This document shows, piece by piece, positions 47,701-56,230 of a DNA stretch of 61,113 bases. Position 1 is the first letter of the stretch. Every line of letters begins with the position of its first letter. The notes under the pieces are model-generated. The model was not told where the DNA came from. It did not search any database and saw only the letters and a list, made by a program, of their open reading frames with translations. The translations under genes were made by a program, and so were the position numbers. This DNA comes from Oscillospiraceae bacterium (GTDB lineage: Bacteria > Bacillota > Clostridia > Oscillospirales > UBA929): the NCBI GenBank assembly GCA_009782475.1, contig WRIZ01000008.1, forward strand, positions 1-61,113, written 5' to 3'.

Positions 47701-49026
47701 ATGGCTTTTGAGAGTCTCGGCGACCGCCTTAACGGCATCTTCAAAAAACTGCGCGGCAAAGGGCGGCTGAATGAAAAAGACATTCAGGAAGCCATGCGCG
47801 AAGTGCGCCTTGCCCTGCTGGAAGCCGACGTCAACTTCAAGGTGGTCAAGGATTTCTGCGCCGCCGCCGCCGAACGCTGCAAAGGCAAGGATGTTTTAGA
47901 CAGTTTATCCCCCGGGCAGATGGTCATCAAAATCGTTCACGAGCAGCTTGTAACTTTAATGGGTTCGGAGTCGGCCAAGATCAACCTCTCCAGCAAGCCG
48001 CCGACCGTCGTCATGCTGTGCGGGCTTCAGGGCGCGGGCAAGACCACAAACGGAGCCAAACTCGCGGGGTATTTCAAGAAGCAGGGCAAACGCCCGCTGT
48101 TGGTTGCCTGTGACGTATACAGGCCGGCCGCCATCAAACAGCTTCAAGTCGTCGGAACCCAACTGGGCGTCCCGGTGTATGAAGAAGGGCAGGGCGACCC
48201 GGTCAAAATCGCTCAAAACGCCGTCGCGCACGCCCAAAAACACGGCAACGACATGGTTTTCCTCGACACGGCGGGTCGTCTGCACATCGACGAAGAGCTG
48301 ATGAACGAACTCGGGCGGATCAAGGAAAAGGTACAGCCGCACGAGATCATGCTGGCCGTCGACGCCATGACGGGTCAGGACGCGGTCAACGCCGCGCAGA
48401 CCTTCAACGAGCGGCTGGGCATCGACAGCATCCTGCTCACCAAACTCGACGGCGATTCACGCGGCGGCGCGGCACTCTCCGCCCGCGCGGTGACAGGGCG
48501 TCCAGTCAAGTTCTGCGGCGTGGGCGAGAAACTCGACCAAATCGAGCCGTTTTATCCCGAACGGATGGCAAGCCGCATCCTCGGCATGGGCGATGTGCTG
48601 ACGCTGATCGAGAAAGCCGAGGCGGCGTTTGACCAAAAAAAGGCCGAACAGATGGAGAAAAACCTCCGCGCCGGGCGGTTCACCCTCAACGATTTTCTCG
48701 ATCAGATGGCGCAGCTCCGCGGGATGGGCTCGATGCAGGACTTATTGGGCATGATGCCCGGCATCGACCGCCGCGCCATGAAGGATATGAAGGTAGACGA
48801 GCGCGCTATGGGCCGGATGGAAGCCATCGTTTTATCCATGACGCCGCAGGAACGTGAAGACCCGAAAATCCTCAATTCCTCACGCCGCAGGCGTATCGCC
48901 TCCGGGAGCGGCACGAAGGTGGAGGACATCAACCGCCTTTTGAAACAGTTTGACATGATGAAAACCATGATGAAGCAAATGGCCGGAGGAAAAATGCCGA
49001 AAGGCATGAAAGGCTTATTGGGGTGA
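47701..49026 (+). CDS. ffh: Signal recognition particle protein Ffh
   Basis: The 441-residue SRP54 GTPase targets nascent membrane proteins. The N domain is followed by the G domain with the P-loop [17 protein letters not shown], the [16 protein letters not shown] box and the [10 protein letters not shown] motif. The M domain is Met-rich, with the SRP-RNA-binding [12 protein letters not shown] and a final [16 protein letters not shown] tail. GGAGG precedes ATG 47701. Confidence 0.97.
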   Translation: MAFESLGDRLNGIFKKLRGKGRLNEKDIQEAMREVRLALLEADVNFKVVKDFCAAAAERCKGKDVLDSLSPGQMVIKIVHEQLVTLMGSESAKINLSSKPPTVVMLCGLQGAGKTTNGAKLAGYFKKQGKRPLLVACDVYRPAAIKQLQVVGTQLGVPVYEEGQGDPVKIAQNAVAHAQKHGNDMVFLDTAGRLHIDEELMNELGRIKEKVQPHEIMLAVDAMTGQDAVNAAQTFNERLGIDSILLTKLDGDSRGGAALSARAVTGRPVKFCGVGEKLDQIEPFYPERMASRILGMGDVLTLIEKAEAAFDQKKAEQMEKNLRAGRFTLNDFLDQMAQLRGMGSMQDLLGMMPGIDRRAMKDMKVDERAMGRMEAIVLSMTPQEREDPKILNSSRRRRIASGSGTKVEDINRLLKQFDMMKTMMKQMAGGKMPKGMKGLLG

Positions 49027-49090
49027 CCCTTTTCATCCGCCGGATGAAAAATCACATATACAGAGAAATAATAGGAGGAACAGAAGCAAA

Positions 49091-49330
49091 ATGGTCAAGA
49101 TGAGACTGCGCCGCATGGGCGCGAAGAAAGCCCCTTATTACCGCATCGTGGTCGCCGATTCCCGCTATCCCCGCGACGGGCGTTTCATTGAGGAGATCGG
49201 TACCTACAACCCGCTGGCCGAGCCCGCCGAAATCAAAATCATTGCCGACCGCGCCAAAGACTGGCTGCAAAACGGCGCACAGCCGACCGATACGGTGAAG
49301 AAGCTGCTTCATATCGCCGGGGTTATCTGA
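49091..49330 (+). CDS. rpsP: 30S ribosomal protein S16
   Basis: The 79-residue protein begins [20 protein letters not shown] and is full length. It follows ffh by 64 bases with AGGAGG upstream and begins the rpsP-khpA-rimM-trmD string. Confidence 0.97.
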   Translation: MVKMRLRRMGAKKAPYYRIVVADSRYPRDGRFIEEIGTYNPLAEPAEIKIIADRAKDWLQNGAQPTDTVKKLLHIAGVI

Positions 49331-49331
49331 T

Positions 49332-49571
49332 ATGGCCGATTTGAAGGAACTGCTGCTGTATATGGCGCGGCAGCTGGTCGAAAAGCCGGACGAAGTCAGC
49401 GTGAGCGAACGCGAAAACGGAAGCGAACTGACGCTTGAACTGCGCGTCGCGCAGGGGGACGTCGGCAAGGTCATCGGGCGCGGAGGCGGCGTCGCCAAAG
49501 ACCTCCGCTCGGTCGTCCGCGCTTCAGCTCCCATGGGCAAACGCGTCAACGTGGAGATCGTGGATAAATAA
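49332..49571 (+). CDS. khpA: KH-domain RNA-binding protein KhpA (YlqC)
   Basis: The 79-residue protein has the single KH motif GDVGKVIGRGGGVAKDLRSV, whose GxxG loop binds RNA. In Firmicutes it pairs with KhpB (Jag) in cell-elongation control. It starts one base after rpsP and overlaps rimM by one base. Confidence 0.94.
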   Translation: MADLKELLLYMARQLVEKPDEVSVSERENGSELTLELRVAQGDVGKVIGRGGGVAKDLRSVVRASAPMGKRVNVEIVDK

Positions 49572-50050
49572 TGGAACTCCTCGAAATCGGCAGGGTCGCC
49601 GGTACACACGGCATACGGGGCGAACTGCGCGTTGAGCCGTGGTGTGACAGCCCTGCCTTTTTGGCAGGGTTTACAACGGTATATATCAACAAAACGCCGC
49701 ATAAGGTGGAGTCGGCGCGTGTACACAAAAAACATGTGCTGATGAAACTGGACGGCGTGGAAACGGTGGAAGCCGCGCAGGCACTGCGTGGGACGGTTTT
49801 AATGATCGACCGTGCGGGCGTCGCGCTGCCCGAAGGGCGGTATTTCATCCAAGACTTGATCGGGCTTGGCGTATTTAACGGCGGGGAACGGATCGGAACC
49901 CTCTACGATGTGCTGACCGCCCCTGCGGCAGACATTTATGTGGTGCGCGGGGACGACGGGGAGCATATGATCCCCGCCGTGCCGGAGTTTATCAAGGAGA
50001 TCGACGTGGAGAACGGGGTTATCCAGGTCGCTTTGATCGAGGGGATGTGA
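49571..50050 (+). CDS. rimM: Ribosome maturation factor RimM
   Basis: The 159-residue protein assists 30S maturation and binds S19. It has the N-terminal GRVAGTHGIRGELRVEPW block and the PRC-barrel domain with PEGRYFIQDLIGLGVFN and MIPAVPEFIKEIDVENGVI. A CCCTGCC/GGCAGGG hairpin inside the gene (49651-49669) is probably incidental. Confidence 0.95.
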   Translation: MELLEIGRVAGTHGIRGELRVEPWCDSPAFLAGFTTVYINKTPHKVESARVHKKHVLMKLDGVETVEAAQALRGTVLMIDRAGVALPEGRYFIQDLIGLGVFNGGERIGTLYDVLTAPAADIYVVRGDDGEHMIPAVPEFIKEIDVENGVIQVALIEGM

Positions 50051-50053
50051 ACC

Positions 50054-50731
50054 GTGCAGATCGATATTTTGACCCTCTTCACCGAGAGCATTGACCGCTT
50101 TATGGGAGAAAGCATCATCGGACGCGCGCAGAAAAAGGGCACCGTGACCATACGGACGCACCAAATACGCGATTATACACTGAATAAACAGAAACAAGTG
50201 GACGACTATCCTTACGGAGGCGGGCACGGTCTGATCATGCAGGCCGACCCGCTTTTCCGCTGTTGGGAAGACGTTGTTTCCAAGCATGGAACAGGAAGAA
50301 CGGTATACCTTTCGCCGCAGGGGGCGGTGTTCAATCAAACCGAGGCGCGCCGGTTGTTGGATTATGGACATTTGATTCTGATTTGCGGGCATTACGAGGG
50401 GATCGACGAGCGGTTTATCGAGGAATGCGTTGACGAGGAGATTTCCATCGGCGACTACGTCATCACCGGGGGCGAACTGGCCGCCTGCGTCGTCGCCGAC
50501 GCCGTATGCCGCATGGTTCCGGGCGTTCTGAGCGATGAAGCCGGGTTCACGGGCGAAAGCCACTGGGACGGTCTGCTGGAATACCCGCACTATTCCCGCC
50601 CCGAGGTTTGGCATGGGCGCGCCGTGCCCGAAGTGCTGCTTTCAGGCCACCACGCCAACATCGAGCAGTGGCGGCGGGAGCAATCGCTGGAACGGACGAA
50701 ACGGAAACGCCCGGATCTATTGGGGAAGTGA
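50054..50731 (+). CDS. trmD: tRNA (guanine(37)-N1)-methyltransferase TrmD
   Basis: The 225-residue SPOUT-family enzyme methylates G37. Motifs: [39 protein letters not shown], the trefoil-knot [16 protein letters not shown], and the C-terminal [15 protein letters not shown]. The start is GTG, three bases after rimM. The usual following gene, rplS, is absent; a lipoprotein gene follows by two bases. Confidence 0.97.
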   Translation: MQIDILTLFTESIDRFMGESIIGRAQKKGTVTIRTHQIRDYTLNKQKQVDDYPYGGGHGLIMQADPLFRCWEDVVSKHGTGRTVYLSPQGAVFNQTEARRLLDYGHLILICGHYEGIDERFIEECVDEEISIGDYVITGGELAACVVADAVCRMVPGVLSDEAGFTGESHWDGLLEYPHYSRPEVWHGRAVPEVLLSGHHANIEQWRREQSLERTKRKRPDLLGK

Positions 50732-50733
50732 AG

Positions 50734-51918
50734 ATGAAACGATTGGCGGTTTTGATGGCGTTGCTTCTTTTGTCAGCTTGCGCGAAGGAGACGCTGCCGG
50801 GAGACGATTTTGCCTTCCCGTCCGACAGCGCGCCGCCGACTCCGAAAGAGAGCGGGTATAACCCATCTCCATCTCCGACATCGGAAGTGCCGGGGACTCC
50901 GTCTGAAACGAATATGTTCAACGGTATCGACTGGCCTGAGCCTGCGGAGATATACCACCCGGATTATAAAGTGTTTCCGGTGGTGAACAGGCTGTGGGAG
51001 GGCGCGTACAGATACGGGTCTTTTTTGGAAGGTGCCCCGGTCTTCGTTGACGAGCTTCTCCGCCCAGTTCAAATGCCCTTTGATGTGACGGCGTATGCTG
51101 TGGTATACAATGAGGCCGGCGTCGCGGCATATATGATTTGGGGAGAAAAAGACCAAGCTCTGATGCTCGCCGACGGCACCGTTCCGCGAAAAAGCAGCGG
51201 CTCATATTATTGGCCGGAAGGTTTTTGGGGCGACCTCATCCACTTTTCCGCTTCCGGCAGTTTGGTTGTTACCTTCCATGAGGAAGACTATGTGCCGTAC
51301 TACGGCCTGTATGATCTGAGAGAGCAAAGAGAGCTGCTCCCGGAGGTCTATTCATCGCTTGCCGAATATAAAGGGCTTTATTTCGCCGTGAAAGACGGGG
51401 AAGGTTATTTGCTCAGCCCCGATGGGCGCGTGCTGTATGAGTTCGGAGAAACCGAAGTCATATTGAACGATTGGGGTGAACCCGCTTGGCACTGGGGCTA
51501 CACGACAGACTTGAACGAATGGGCGGCGCATTGGGAAAATGACCCCGGACAGCATGATTACGTCGGCTCGTATGAATTATATCTTGACGGGTTTTACGAG
51601 CCGGACGGCGAGATTGTGCCGATTGAGACGTTTGACGGCACGATACGGCGGGTTGGAAATTTTATCCTTGTGTTTTTTTACAGCGGGGATGGACTCAGGC
51701 CGCCGGATATATATACGCTTGAAGGACAGCCGCTGCATTCTTTTATATATGGTTTTGTGTTTGAAGCGATGGGACCCGGCGGGGGGATGTTTGTTTGGCT
51801 TGATGAACACACTTGCGTCTTACTACTTCCCAACGGCGAAACCATTCCTGTACCGGACGCGCCGGAGGTTAGACGGTCATATCAGGTTTATAACAGATGG
51901 GCGGATTTATTGGGGTAA
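50734..51918 (+). CDS. Lipoprotein with WG-repeat-like beta domain
   Basis: The 394-residue precursor has a lipoprotein signal (MKRLAVLMALLLLSAC) and a Pro/Ser-rich linker. It is followed by a long beta-rich domain in which segments such as YYGLYDLREQRELLPEVYSS and YEFGETEVILNDWGEPAWHW resemble degenerate WG or propeller-type repeats. It starts two bases after trmD, so it is cotranscribed with the ffh operon. The function is unknown. The end overlaps the convergent Ig-like protein gene by 12 bases. Confidence 0.8.
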   Translation: MKRLAVLMALLLLSACAKETLPGDDFAFPSDSAPPTPKESGYNPSPSPTSEVPGTPSETNMFNGIDWPEPAEIYHPDYKVFPVVNRLWEGAYRYGSFLEGAPVFVDELLRPVQMPFDVTAYAVVYNEAGVAAYMIWGEKDQALMLADGTVPRKSSGSYYWPEGFWGDLIHFSASGSLVVTFHEEDYVPYYGLYDLREQRELLPEVYSSLAEYKGLYFAVKDGEGYLLSPDGRVLYEFGETEVILNDWGEPAWHWGYTTDLNEWAAHWENDPGQHDYVGSYELYLDGFYEPDGEIVPIETFDGTIRRVGNFILVFFYSGDGLRPPDIYTLEGQPLHSFIYGFVFEAMGPGGGMFVWLDEHTCVLLLPNGETIPVPDAPEVRRSYQVYNRWADLLG

Positions 51919-52629
51919 GAGTATCGACCCGTTATATTTCGATGACGGCGGTATATCAATATAGTAATCAACCGTTTCCACGATGGTAAACTCCGCCCAG
52001 ACCGGCCGTTCGCCGAATTGCATATCTTCGGCCGGGTCTTCGCTGTCCGCAAGTTCATCCTTTGAAATACCCCTGTGTCCCACTTCTGTGACCAAACGGT
52101 ATACGCCGGGGGTGAGCCTTTCGTTGAGCATTTCATAATGAAGGGTGTAGGTTTCGCTTTGGCCGATTATCAGCATGATCCCTATTAGGTTGAAATAGGC
52201 GTCAAAAGGAACGGTAACCCAATCGTCGCCGGACTTTTTAACGATTCGGAACGACTTGCCGCAGCTTAGTACATCAAGCCCGGCGTTTGTCAGCGTCGCG
52301 TTGATCGACTGCACCGACGCGGGGTATATGCCGTATTCCGTTTGAAAGGTCACCCTTTCATTATACTTTTCGTACGGGAAAGTATATAATTCAACCGAAG
52401 GGTTCTCGGGCTCCTCTACAACCGGGAGCGAAGGTTCGTTTGATGAAAAAAGATAGCGGTAAGCAAAGCCGCCCATCACCAGCAGCATACAGCAAGCCGC
52501 GAGAATGGCGGTCATACGCCCCGGCCGTTGCGGTACGCGGGTTTCCGGGTCGCGTATACGGTCGAAGACTCTGTTATCAGAATCGCTGTCGAGTGACGGC
52601 CTGTTCATATGCCCTTGATCTTCTTTCAT
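51907..52629 (-). CDS. Membrane-anchored protein with C-terminal Ig-like domain
   Basis: The 240-residue protein has an N-terminal cytoplasmic acidic tail (about 40 residues), one membrane helix (MTAILAACCMLLVMGGFAY) and an extracytoplasmic region. The final beta domain (ATLTNAGLDVLSCGKSFRIV and YEMLNERLTPGVYRLVTEVG) matches bacterial Ig-like domains that often end small surface proteins. AAGGAGAG precedes ATG 52629. It is 61 bases downstream of proB. Confidence 0.8.
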   Translation of the reverse strand: MKEDQGHMNRPSLDSDSDNRVFDRIRDPETRVPQRPGRMTAILAACCMLLVMGGFAYRYLFSSNEPSLPVVEEPENPSVELYTFPYEKYNERVTFQTEYGIYPASVQSINATLTNAGLDVLSCGKSFRIVKKSGDDWVTVPFDAYFNLIGIMLIIGQSETYTLHYEMLNERLTPGVYRLVTEVGHRGISKDELADSEDPAEDMQFGERPVWAEFTIVETVDYYIDIPPSSKYNGSILLPQ

Positions 52630-52690
52630 AATCTCTCCTTCCACAGGCGGTTGCGGATTGACATGGAGCAACGATAAAGAGTAACGCTTT

Positions 52691-53479
52691 TTACCGTTCA
52701 AAAATGGTGCCAATATCCTCGCCGTTTAGTATTTTGTACAAAACGGCGGGGTCTTTTCCGTGCGCAACGGCCATGGTGAAGCCTTTCTCCAGCGCGATCT
52801 CGGCGGCGGCCAGTTTGGTGATCATGCCGCCTGTACCGCGCGCGCTGCCCGCGCCGCCGGAGGCGAGCTTCATTTTGTCGGTGATGTCGGTGACGCGCGG
52901 GATGCGTTTGGCGTCCGGGTTTTCCCTCGGGTCTGCTGTATAGAAAGCGTCAATGTCGGTCAGCAGAACCAGCAGATCGGCTTTGACCAGCGCGGCCACC
53001 AATGCCGAAAGGGTATCGTTGTCGCCGAAGACATTTTGCCGTGAGCTGTGTATTTCTTCCTGGGAAACAGAATCATTTTCATTGATAATGGGGACTACTT
53101 TCCATTTCAATAACTCTTTAAGTGTCTTTAGCACTGCTTCATTGCGATTGAGTTCTGTTAGGTCACTACGGGTTACCAATATCTGAGCTACATTATAGTT
53201 ATACTCAGTAAATAATTTGTCATAAATGTGCATCAATCTACATTGCCCCACAGCGGCAGCAGCTTGCTTGCTTTGGACATAGGCAGGCTTTGGCTTATTT
53301 AGTGCCGCCAAACCGGTTCCAATAGCACCAGATGTGACTAATACCACTTCTATATCATTATTTTTTAAGTCACTAAGCACAAGAACCAGCTTATCCATAA
53401 GCCTAAGATTCAGTCTTCCTTTTGAGTCCGTCAGCGTTGACGTTCCGACTTTGACGACGATGCGTTTATAGTCCTTCAT
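52691..53479 (-). CDS. proB: Glutamate 5-kinase (mosaic composition)
   Basis: The 262-residue amino acid kinase makes glutamyl-5-phosphate for proline synthesis. Motifs: RIVVKVGTSTLTDSKGR at the start, VLVTSGAIGTGLAAL, VPIINENDSVS, FGDNDTLSALVAALVKADLL and GTGGMITKLAAAEIAL. It lacks the PUA domain of longer ProB forms. The part at about 53040-53425 (residues about 19-147) is near 36% GC while the rest is much GC-richer, so the gene seems to be a recombinant. proA is not adjacent. It overlaps smpB by four bases. Confidence 0.93.
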   Translation of the reverse strand: MKDYKRIVVKVGTSTLTDSKGRLNLRLMDKLVLVLSDLKNNDIEVVLVTSGAIGTGLAALNKPKPAYVQSKQAAAAVGQCRLMHIYDKLFTEYNYNVAQILVTRSDLTELNRNEAVLKTLKELLKWKVVPIINENDSVSQEEIHSSRQNVFGDNDTLSALVAALVKADLLVLLTDIDAFYTADPRENPDAKRIPRVTDITDKMKLASGGAGSARGTGGMITKLAAAEIALEKGFTMAVAHGKDPAVLYKILNGEDIGTIFER

Positions 53480-53922
53480 CGTTTCGACCTCTCCATTTCC
53501 CGCTGTACTTCCCGGTTCTTTTCGCTCTCCCGCTTGTCGTAGAGCTTTTTGCCCTTGGCCAGCCCAACCGTCACTTTCACCAGCGAACCCTTGAGGTAAA
53601 TGTTCAGCGGGATGATGGTATATCCATCCCGCTCGGCCGCCCGTGTGAATTTCTCGATCTCGCGGCGGTGCATCAGCAGCCTTTTGGGGCGCAGCGGGTC
53701 TTGGTTGTAGCGGTTGCCCTGCTCATACGGGCTGATGTGGACATTGTGGGCGATCATCTCCCCGTTTTTGACCGCGCAAAAGGAATCGCGCAGGTTGCAG
53801 GCTCCGGCGCGGACGCTCTTGACCTCGGTGCCGAACAGCTCGACGCCGGCCTCGATGGTCTCTTCTATATAGTAGTCATGCCGCGCCTTGCGGTTGTCGG
53901 CGATGCGTTTGATGGCGTCCAC
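53476..53922 (-). CDS. smpB: SsrA (tmRNA)-binding protein SmpB
   Basis: The 148-residue protein is essential for tmRNA-mediated ribosome rescue. It begins with the KRIADNRKARHDYYIEETIE block and contains LFGTEVKSVRAGACNLRDSF, ISPYEQGNRYNQDPLRPKRL and the C-terminal tail GKKLYDKRESEKNREVQREM. The start is GTG 53922 with GGAGG upstream. No tmRNA gene is visible in the window. A family A structured element lies 26 bases upstream. Confidence 0.96.
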   Translation of the reverse strand: MDAIKRIADNRKARHDYYIEETIEAGVELFGTEVKSVRAGACNLRDSFCAVKNGEMIAHNVHISPYEQGNRYNQDPLRPKRLLMHRREIEKFTRAAERDGYTIIPLNIYLKGSLVKVTVGLAKGKKLYDKRESEKNREVQREMERSKR

Positions 53923-53947
53923 ATGCAGCCTCCAGTATGTTGTCTCA

Positions 53948-53993
53948 TGTCAAGCGCAAAGAGGCAAGTGAATTGCCTCTTTCACGCTCTTCT
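53948..53993 (-). other. Structured hairpin element, family A copy 3 (smpB leader)
   Basis: On the minus strand it runs from GAAGAGCG to GCGCTTGACA. The stem is AAAGAGGCAA/TTGCCTCTTT with a TTCAC loop and outer AGCG/CGCT pairs. It shares ends and loop with 17691-17735 but has changed stem bases that remain paired. It is 26 bases upstream of the smpB start codon. Confidence 0.6.
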
Positions 53994-54079
53994 GTAAATG
54001 TATCACAAGCGGAAGAAACTGTCAAGTGATTGGAATATTGATTTTTTTAATATCATTATTAATTTTTTTAATTTCTCTA

Positions 54080-54108
54080 TTGACTTTATAAATATCATGT
54101 GTTATTCT
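54080..54108 (+). promoter_or_regulatory. Promoter of the DUF2089 operon
   Basis: TTGACT (54080-54085) and TATTCT (54103-54108) are separated by 17 bases in an AT-rich intergenic region. Two ATTTTTTTAAT direct repeats lie about 20-40 bases upstream of the -35 and may act as an UP element. Confidence 0.7.
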
Positions 54109-54133
54109 ATAGCCAACCAAGGGAGGTGACCTT

Positions 54134-54508
54134 ATGCCAAGCACGTACCACGCGCCCAGCCGCTGCCCGGTCTGCGGCGGGACAGTGGAGTTTACCCGGG
54201 TCAACTGCGCCGGGTGCGGCACCGAGATGACCGGGCGGTTCGCCCTCTGCCGTTTCTGCGCGCTGGAAGAAAAACACCTGCGCTTTATCGAGACTTTCCT
54301 GCGCTGCCGCGGGTCGATCAAAGACGTAGAACGATCGTTAGGGGTGAGCTACCCAACGGTGCGCGGGATGCTGGAAGCATCGCTGGCGGCGTTGGGGCTG
54401 GACGGCGGCGGGCAAGCCCCGCAGCAACCTTCAGATGTGCTGGAACAACTGGAAAACGGCGAAATCAACGCCGAAACCGCCATACAAACGTTAGGAAAGG
54501 GGAAGTGA
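54134..54508 (+). CDS. DUF2089 zinc-ribbon regulator
   Basis: The 124-residue protein has two Cys pairs in the N-terminal ribbon (SRCPVCGG and NCAGCGTEM) and a further CRFCALEE, followed by a sigma-like helix-turn-helix (GSIKDVERSLGVSYPTVRGM). The tail is a short SHOCT-like helix (SDVLEQLENGEINAETAIQT). It is probably a transcriptional regulator of the operon it heads. GGGAGGTGA precedes the ATG. Confidence 0.9.
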   Translation: MPSTYHAPSRCPVCGGTVEFTRVNCAGCGTEMTGRFALCRFCALEEKHLRFIETFLRCRGSIKDVERSLGVSYPTVRGMLEASLAALGLDGGGQAPQQPSDVLEQLENGEINAETAIQTLGKGK

Positions 54509-54513
54509 AAATC

Positions 54514-54960
54514 ATGGCAAGCGAAAAAGAACGCATCGTCAAAATGCTCGACGAGGGCAAAATCAACACCGAGGAGGCGGCCAAACTGCTGGAGTTGCTT
54601 TCAGCGGATCAGCCTGAGAAACCAAAGCCAGCGGCAGCACAAAACCCCGCGCTTAAAGGCAAGAAGCTGCGTGTAAAGGTCAGCGGGAGCGTCAACACCA
54701 AAGACGAGGACATCGGCGAGATCGAAAACATCAACGTCAACGTGGCCGTGCCGCTCGCGCTGGTCGGCGTGGTCGATAACCTGCTGGCCACCGTCATCCC
54801 CAACGAAGCCCACAAAGAGCTGGAGAAGCAGGGCATCGACCTGAAAGGGCTGAACCTCGGCTCGATTGTGGACGCCCTGACCGACACCGACGAAGACATC
54901 GTGAACGTAGACCTGGCCATGAAGGGCAAGCCGCTGACGGTGCGGGTTTATGTGGAATAG
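54514..54960 (+). CDS. SHOCT-like/YvlB-type protein
   Basis: The 148-residue protein has an N-terminal SHOCT-type helix (ERIVKMLDEGKINTEEAAKL), which is similar to the end of the DUF2089 protein, and a C-terminal region with alternating hydrophobic residues (VNVAVPLALVGVVDNLLATV). It resembles YvlB/LiaX-type envelope-stress proteins. It begins five bases after the DUF2089 gene and overlaps the next gene by 11 bases. Confidence 0.8.
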   Translation: MASEKERIVKMLDEGKINTEEAAKLLELLSADQPEKPKPAAAQNPALKGKKLRVKVSGSVNTKDEDIGEIENINVNVAVPLALVGVVDNLLATVIPNEAHKELEKQGIDLKGLNLGSIVDALTDTDEDIVNVDLAMKGKPLTVRVYVE

Positions 54961-55237
54961 GTATCATTGGCTCAAAGCGCGCGTCCGTGTGCGCAGGAAG
55001 GGAAAAGGGGGCTTTTGGATGCCCCCCGTCTTCCTCTCTTTCTCCGCCATGCGCCGCGCCATCCTCTCGGCCGACGGGCTGGTGGGGCTCATCCCCGGCA
55101 AAGCCGGGCGGGTCGCCCGCGCGGGAAGCAACTCACTGCAAAACGCCGTCCTCGTCATGCAGGACGAAGGGCTGGAGGCCAACGTCAACGTCAAAGCGAA
55201 GGATACAAGCGTCAAGGTTTGCATAAGGATGATCTAA
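54950..55237 (+). CDS. Small protein of the YvlB-type cassette
   Basis: The 95-residue basic protein begins MWNRYHWLKARVRVRRKGKG, has a hydrophobic centre (PPVFLSFSAMRRAIL) and ends with DTSVKVCIRMI. No family is recognised. It starts inside the end of the SHOCT-like gene and is followed by a family A element. The C-terminal part (EGLEANVNVKAKDTSVKVCI) resembles the beta region of the preceding protein, so it may be a split or duplicated module. Confidence 0.6.
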   Translation: MWNRYHWLKARVRVRRKGKGGFWMPPVFLSFSAMRRAILSADGLVGLIPGKAGRVARAGSNSLQNAVLVMQDEGLEANVNVKAKDTSVKVCIRMI

Positions 55238-55239
55238 AT

Positions 55240-55332
55240 GAAGAGCGGCGCAGTCCGGCAGGTCACAGAAAGAGGCAATTTATTTGCCTCGTCTGAGACC
55301 GTCCGCCGGGCGTCGCGACGCTTGACAGGAGG
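55240..55332 (+). other. Structured hairpin element, family A copy 4 (long form)
   Basis: The element runs from GAAGAGCG to CGCTTGACA on the + strand and ends eight bases before the start codon of the holin-like gene. The apex is GAGGCAA-TTTAT-TTGCCTC. Lower helices are GGTC/GACC, CCGGC/GCCGG and AGCG-G-CGC/GCG-A-CGCT with internal loops, making a rod of about 85 bases. Confidence 0.6.
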
Positions 55333-55340
55333 CTTTATAC

Positions 55341-55670
55341 ATGGCAATACGCTTATATATCACTCGTTACATCGGCTGCCTGGCGGCGTTGGCGGCGGGC
55401 TGCGCGCTGTTTGACCAGCCGCTGGAGCCGCAAGTCTTCGCGTGGGCAGCTCTATTGGCGTTGCTGTACGCGGTCGTCAAACCGCTGTACAGCTTGGCAG
55501 TATTGCCCCTTGACATGCTCTTGTTCGGGCTGGGGACGCTCTGCCTCGACGCGCTGATGATCCGCATCGCCATGCCGTATGGGTTTTTTTATTGGCAGCA
55601 GCTTGCCATTGCGGCCTTGATTATGGTATGCTTTATACCATATGAGATGTGGAGGTCAGTACGGCAATGA
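55341..55670 (+). CDS. Phage holin family 4-like membrane protein (YvlD-type)
   Basis: The 109-residue protein has four predicted membrane helices, with LAALAAGCALFDQPLEPQVF, LLALLYAVVKPLYSLAVLPL and MRSVRQ-like ends. It belongs to the holin-4-superfamily that includes YvlD of B. subtilis, a chromosomal membrane protein unrelated to lysis. It ends within the ATGA start of the cyclophilin gene. AGGAGG is part of the end of the element upstream. Confidence 0.82.
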   Translation: MAIRLYITRYIGCLAALAAGCALFDQPLEPQVFAWAALLALLYAVVKPLYSLAVLPLDMLLFGLGTLCLDALMIRIAMPYGFFYWQQLAIAALIMVCFIPYEMWRSVRQ

Positions 55671-56230
55671 AAAAACTACATACCATTGCGCTTGCGCTGC
55701 TGCTGTTGTGTTCGATGGCGGCCTGTTCAGAAAAGGGGGAGATCAGCGTGATCAAGATTGAACTATACCCGGACGTCGCGCCGGAGACGGTGGCCAACTT
55801 TGTCAAATTGGCGGGGGAAGGTTTTTACGACGGGCTGAACTTCCACCGCATTGACCCGGACTTTATGATCCAGGGCGGCTGCCCCAACGGCAACGGGCGC
55901 GGCGGCCCGGGGTATACCATCAAAGGCGAGTTCGCCCTGAACGGCTTTGAAAACAACCTTTCCCACACCCGCGGCGTCATATCCATGGCGCGGAGCGACC
56001 CGCCGGATTCGGCGGGCAGCCAGTTTTTCATCTGCGTGGCCAATCCGACCTTCCTCGACAGCAGGTATGCCGCTTTCGGCAAAGTGACCGAGGGGATGGA
56101 CGTCGTCGATGAAATCGCAAACGGCCCCGCGTCCGGCGACCGGGCACTGGAGCCGCGTGTGATGAAGAAAGTGACCGTTGAGCAGACAGAAGACGGCCGC
56201 ACCGTAGCGACCCTTGAAATAGAGGGCTAA
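55667..56230 (+). CDS. Secreted peptidyl-prolyl cis-trans isomerase (cyclophilin), lipoprotein
   Basis: The 187-residue precursor has a lipoprotein signal (MKKLHTIALALLLLCSMAAC) and a complete cyclophilin domain: NFHRIDPDFMIQGGCPNGNG near residue 65, with the catalytic Arg in FHRI, and GSQFFICVANPTFLDSRYAA. It would fold proteins at the outer face of the membrane. It overlaps the holin-like gene by four bases and the convergent ZIP gene by four bases. Confidence 0.95.
   Translation: MKKLHTIALALLLLCSMAACSEKGEISVIKIELYPDVAPETVANFVKLAGEGFYDGLNFHRIDPDFMIQGGCPNGNGRGGPGYTIKGEFALNGFENNLSHTRGVISMARSDPPDSAGSQFFICVANPTFLDSRYAAFGKVTEGMDVVDEIANGPASGDRALEPRVMKKVTVEQTEDGRTVATLEIEG

Noticed and set aside
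49651-49669. CCCTGCC/GGCAGGG hairpin followed by TTTACAA inside rimM
   Set aside because: It is a short stem with a weak T tract in a conserved coding region; probably chance.
55341-55670. Holin-like gene as evidence of a prophage
   Set aside because: It belongs to the YvlD-type chromosomal group, and no phage structural, lysis or integrase gene is present.
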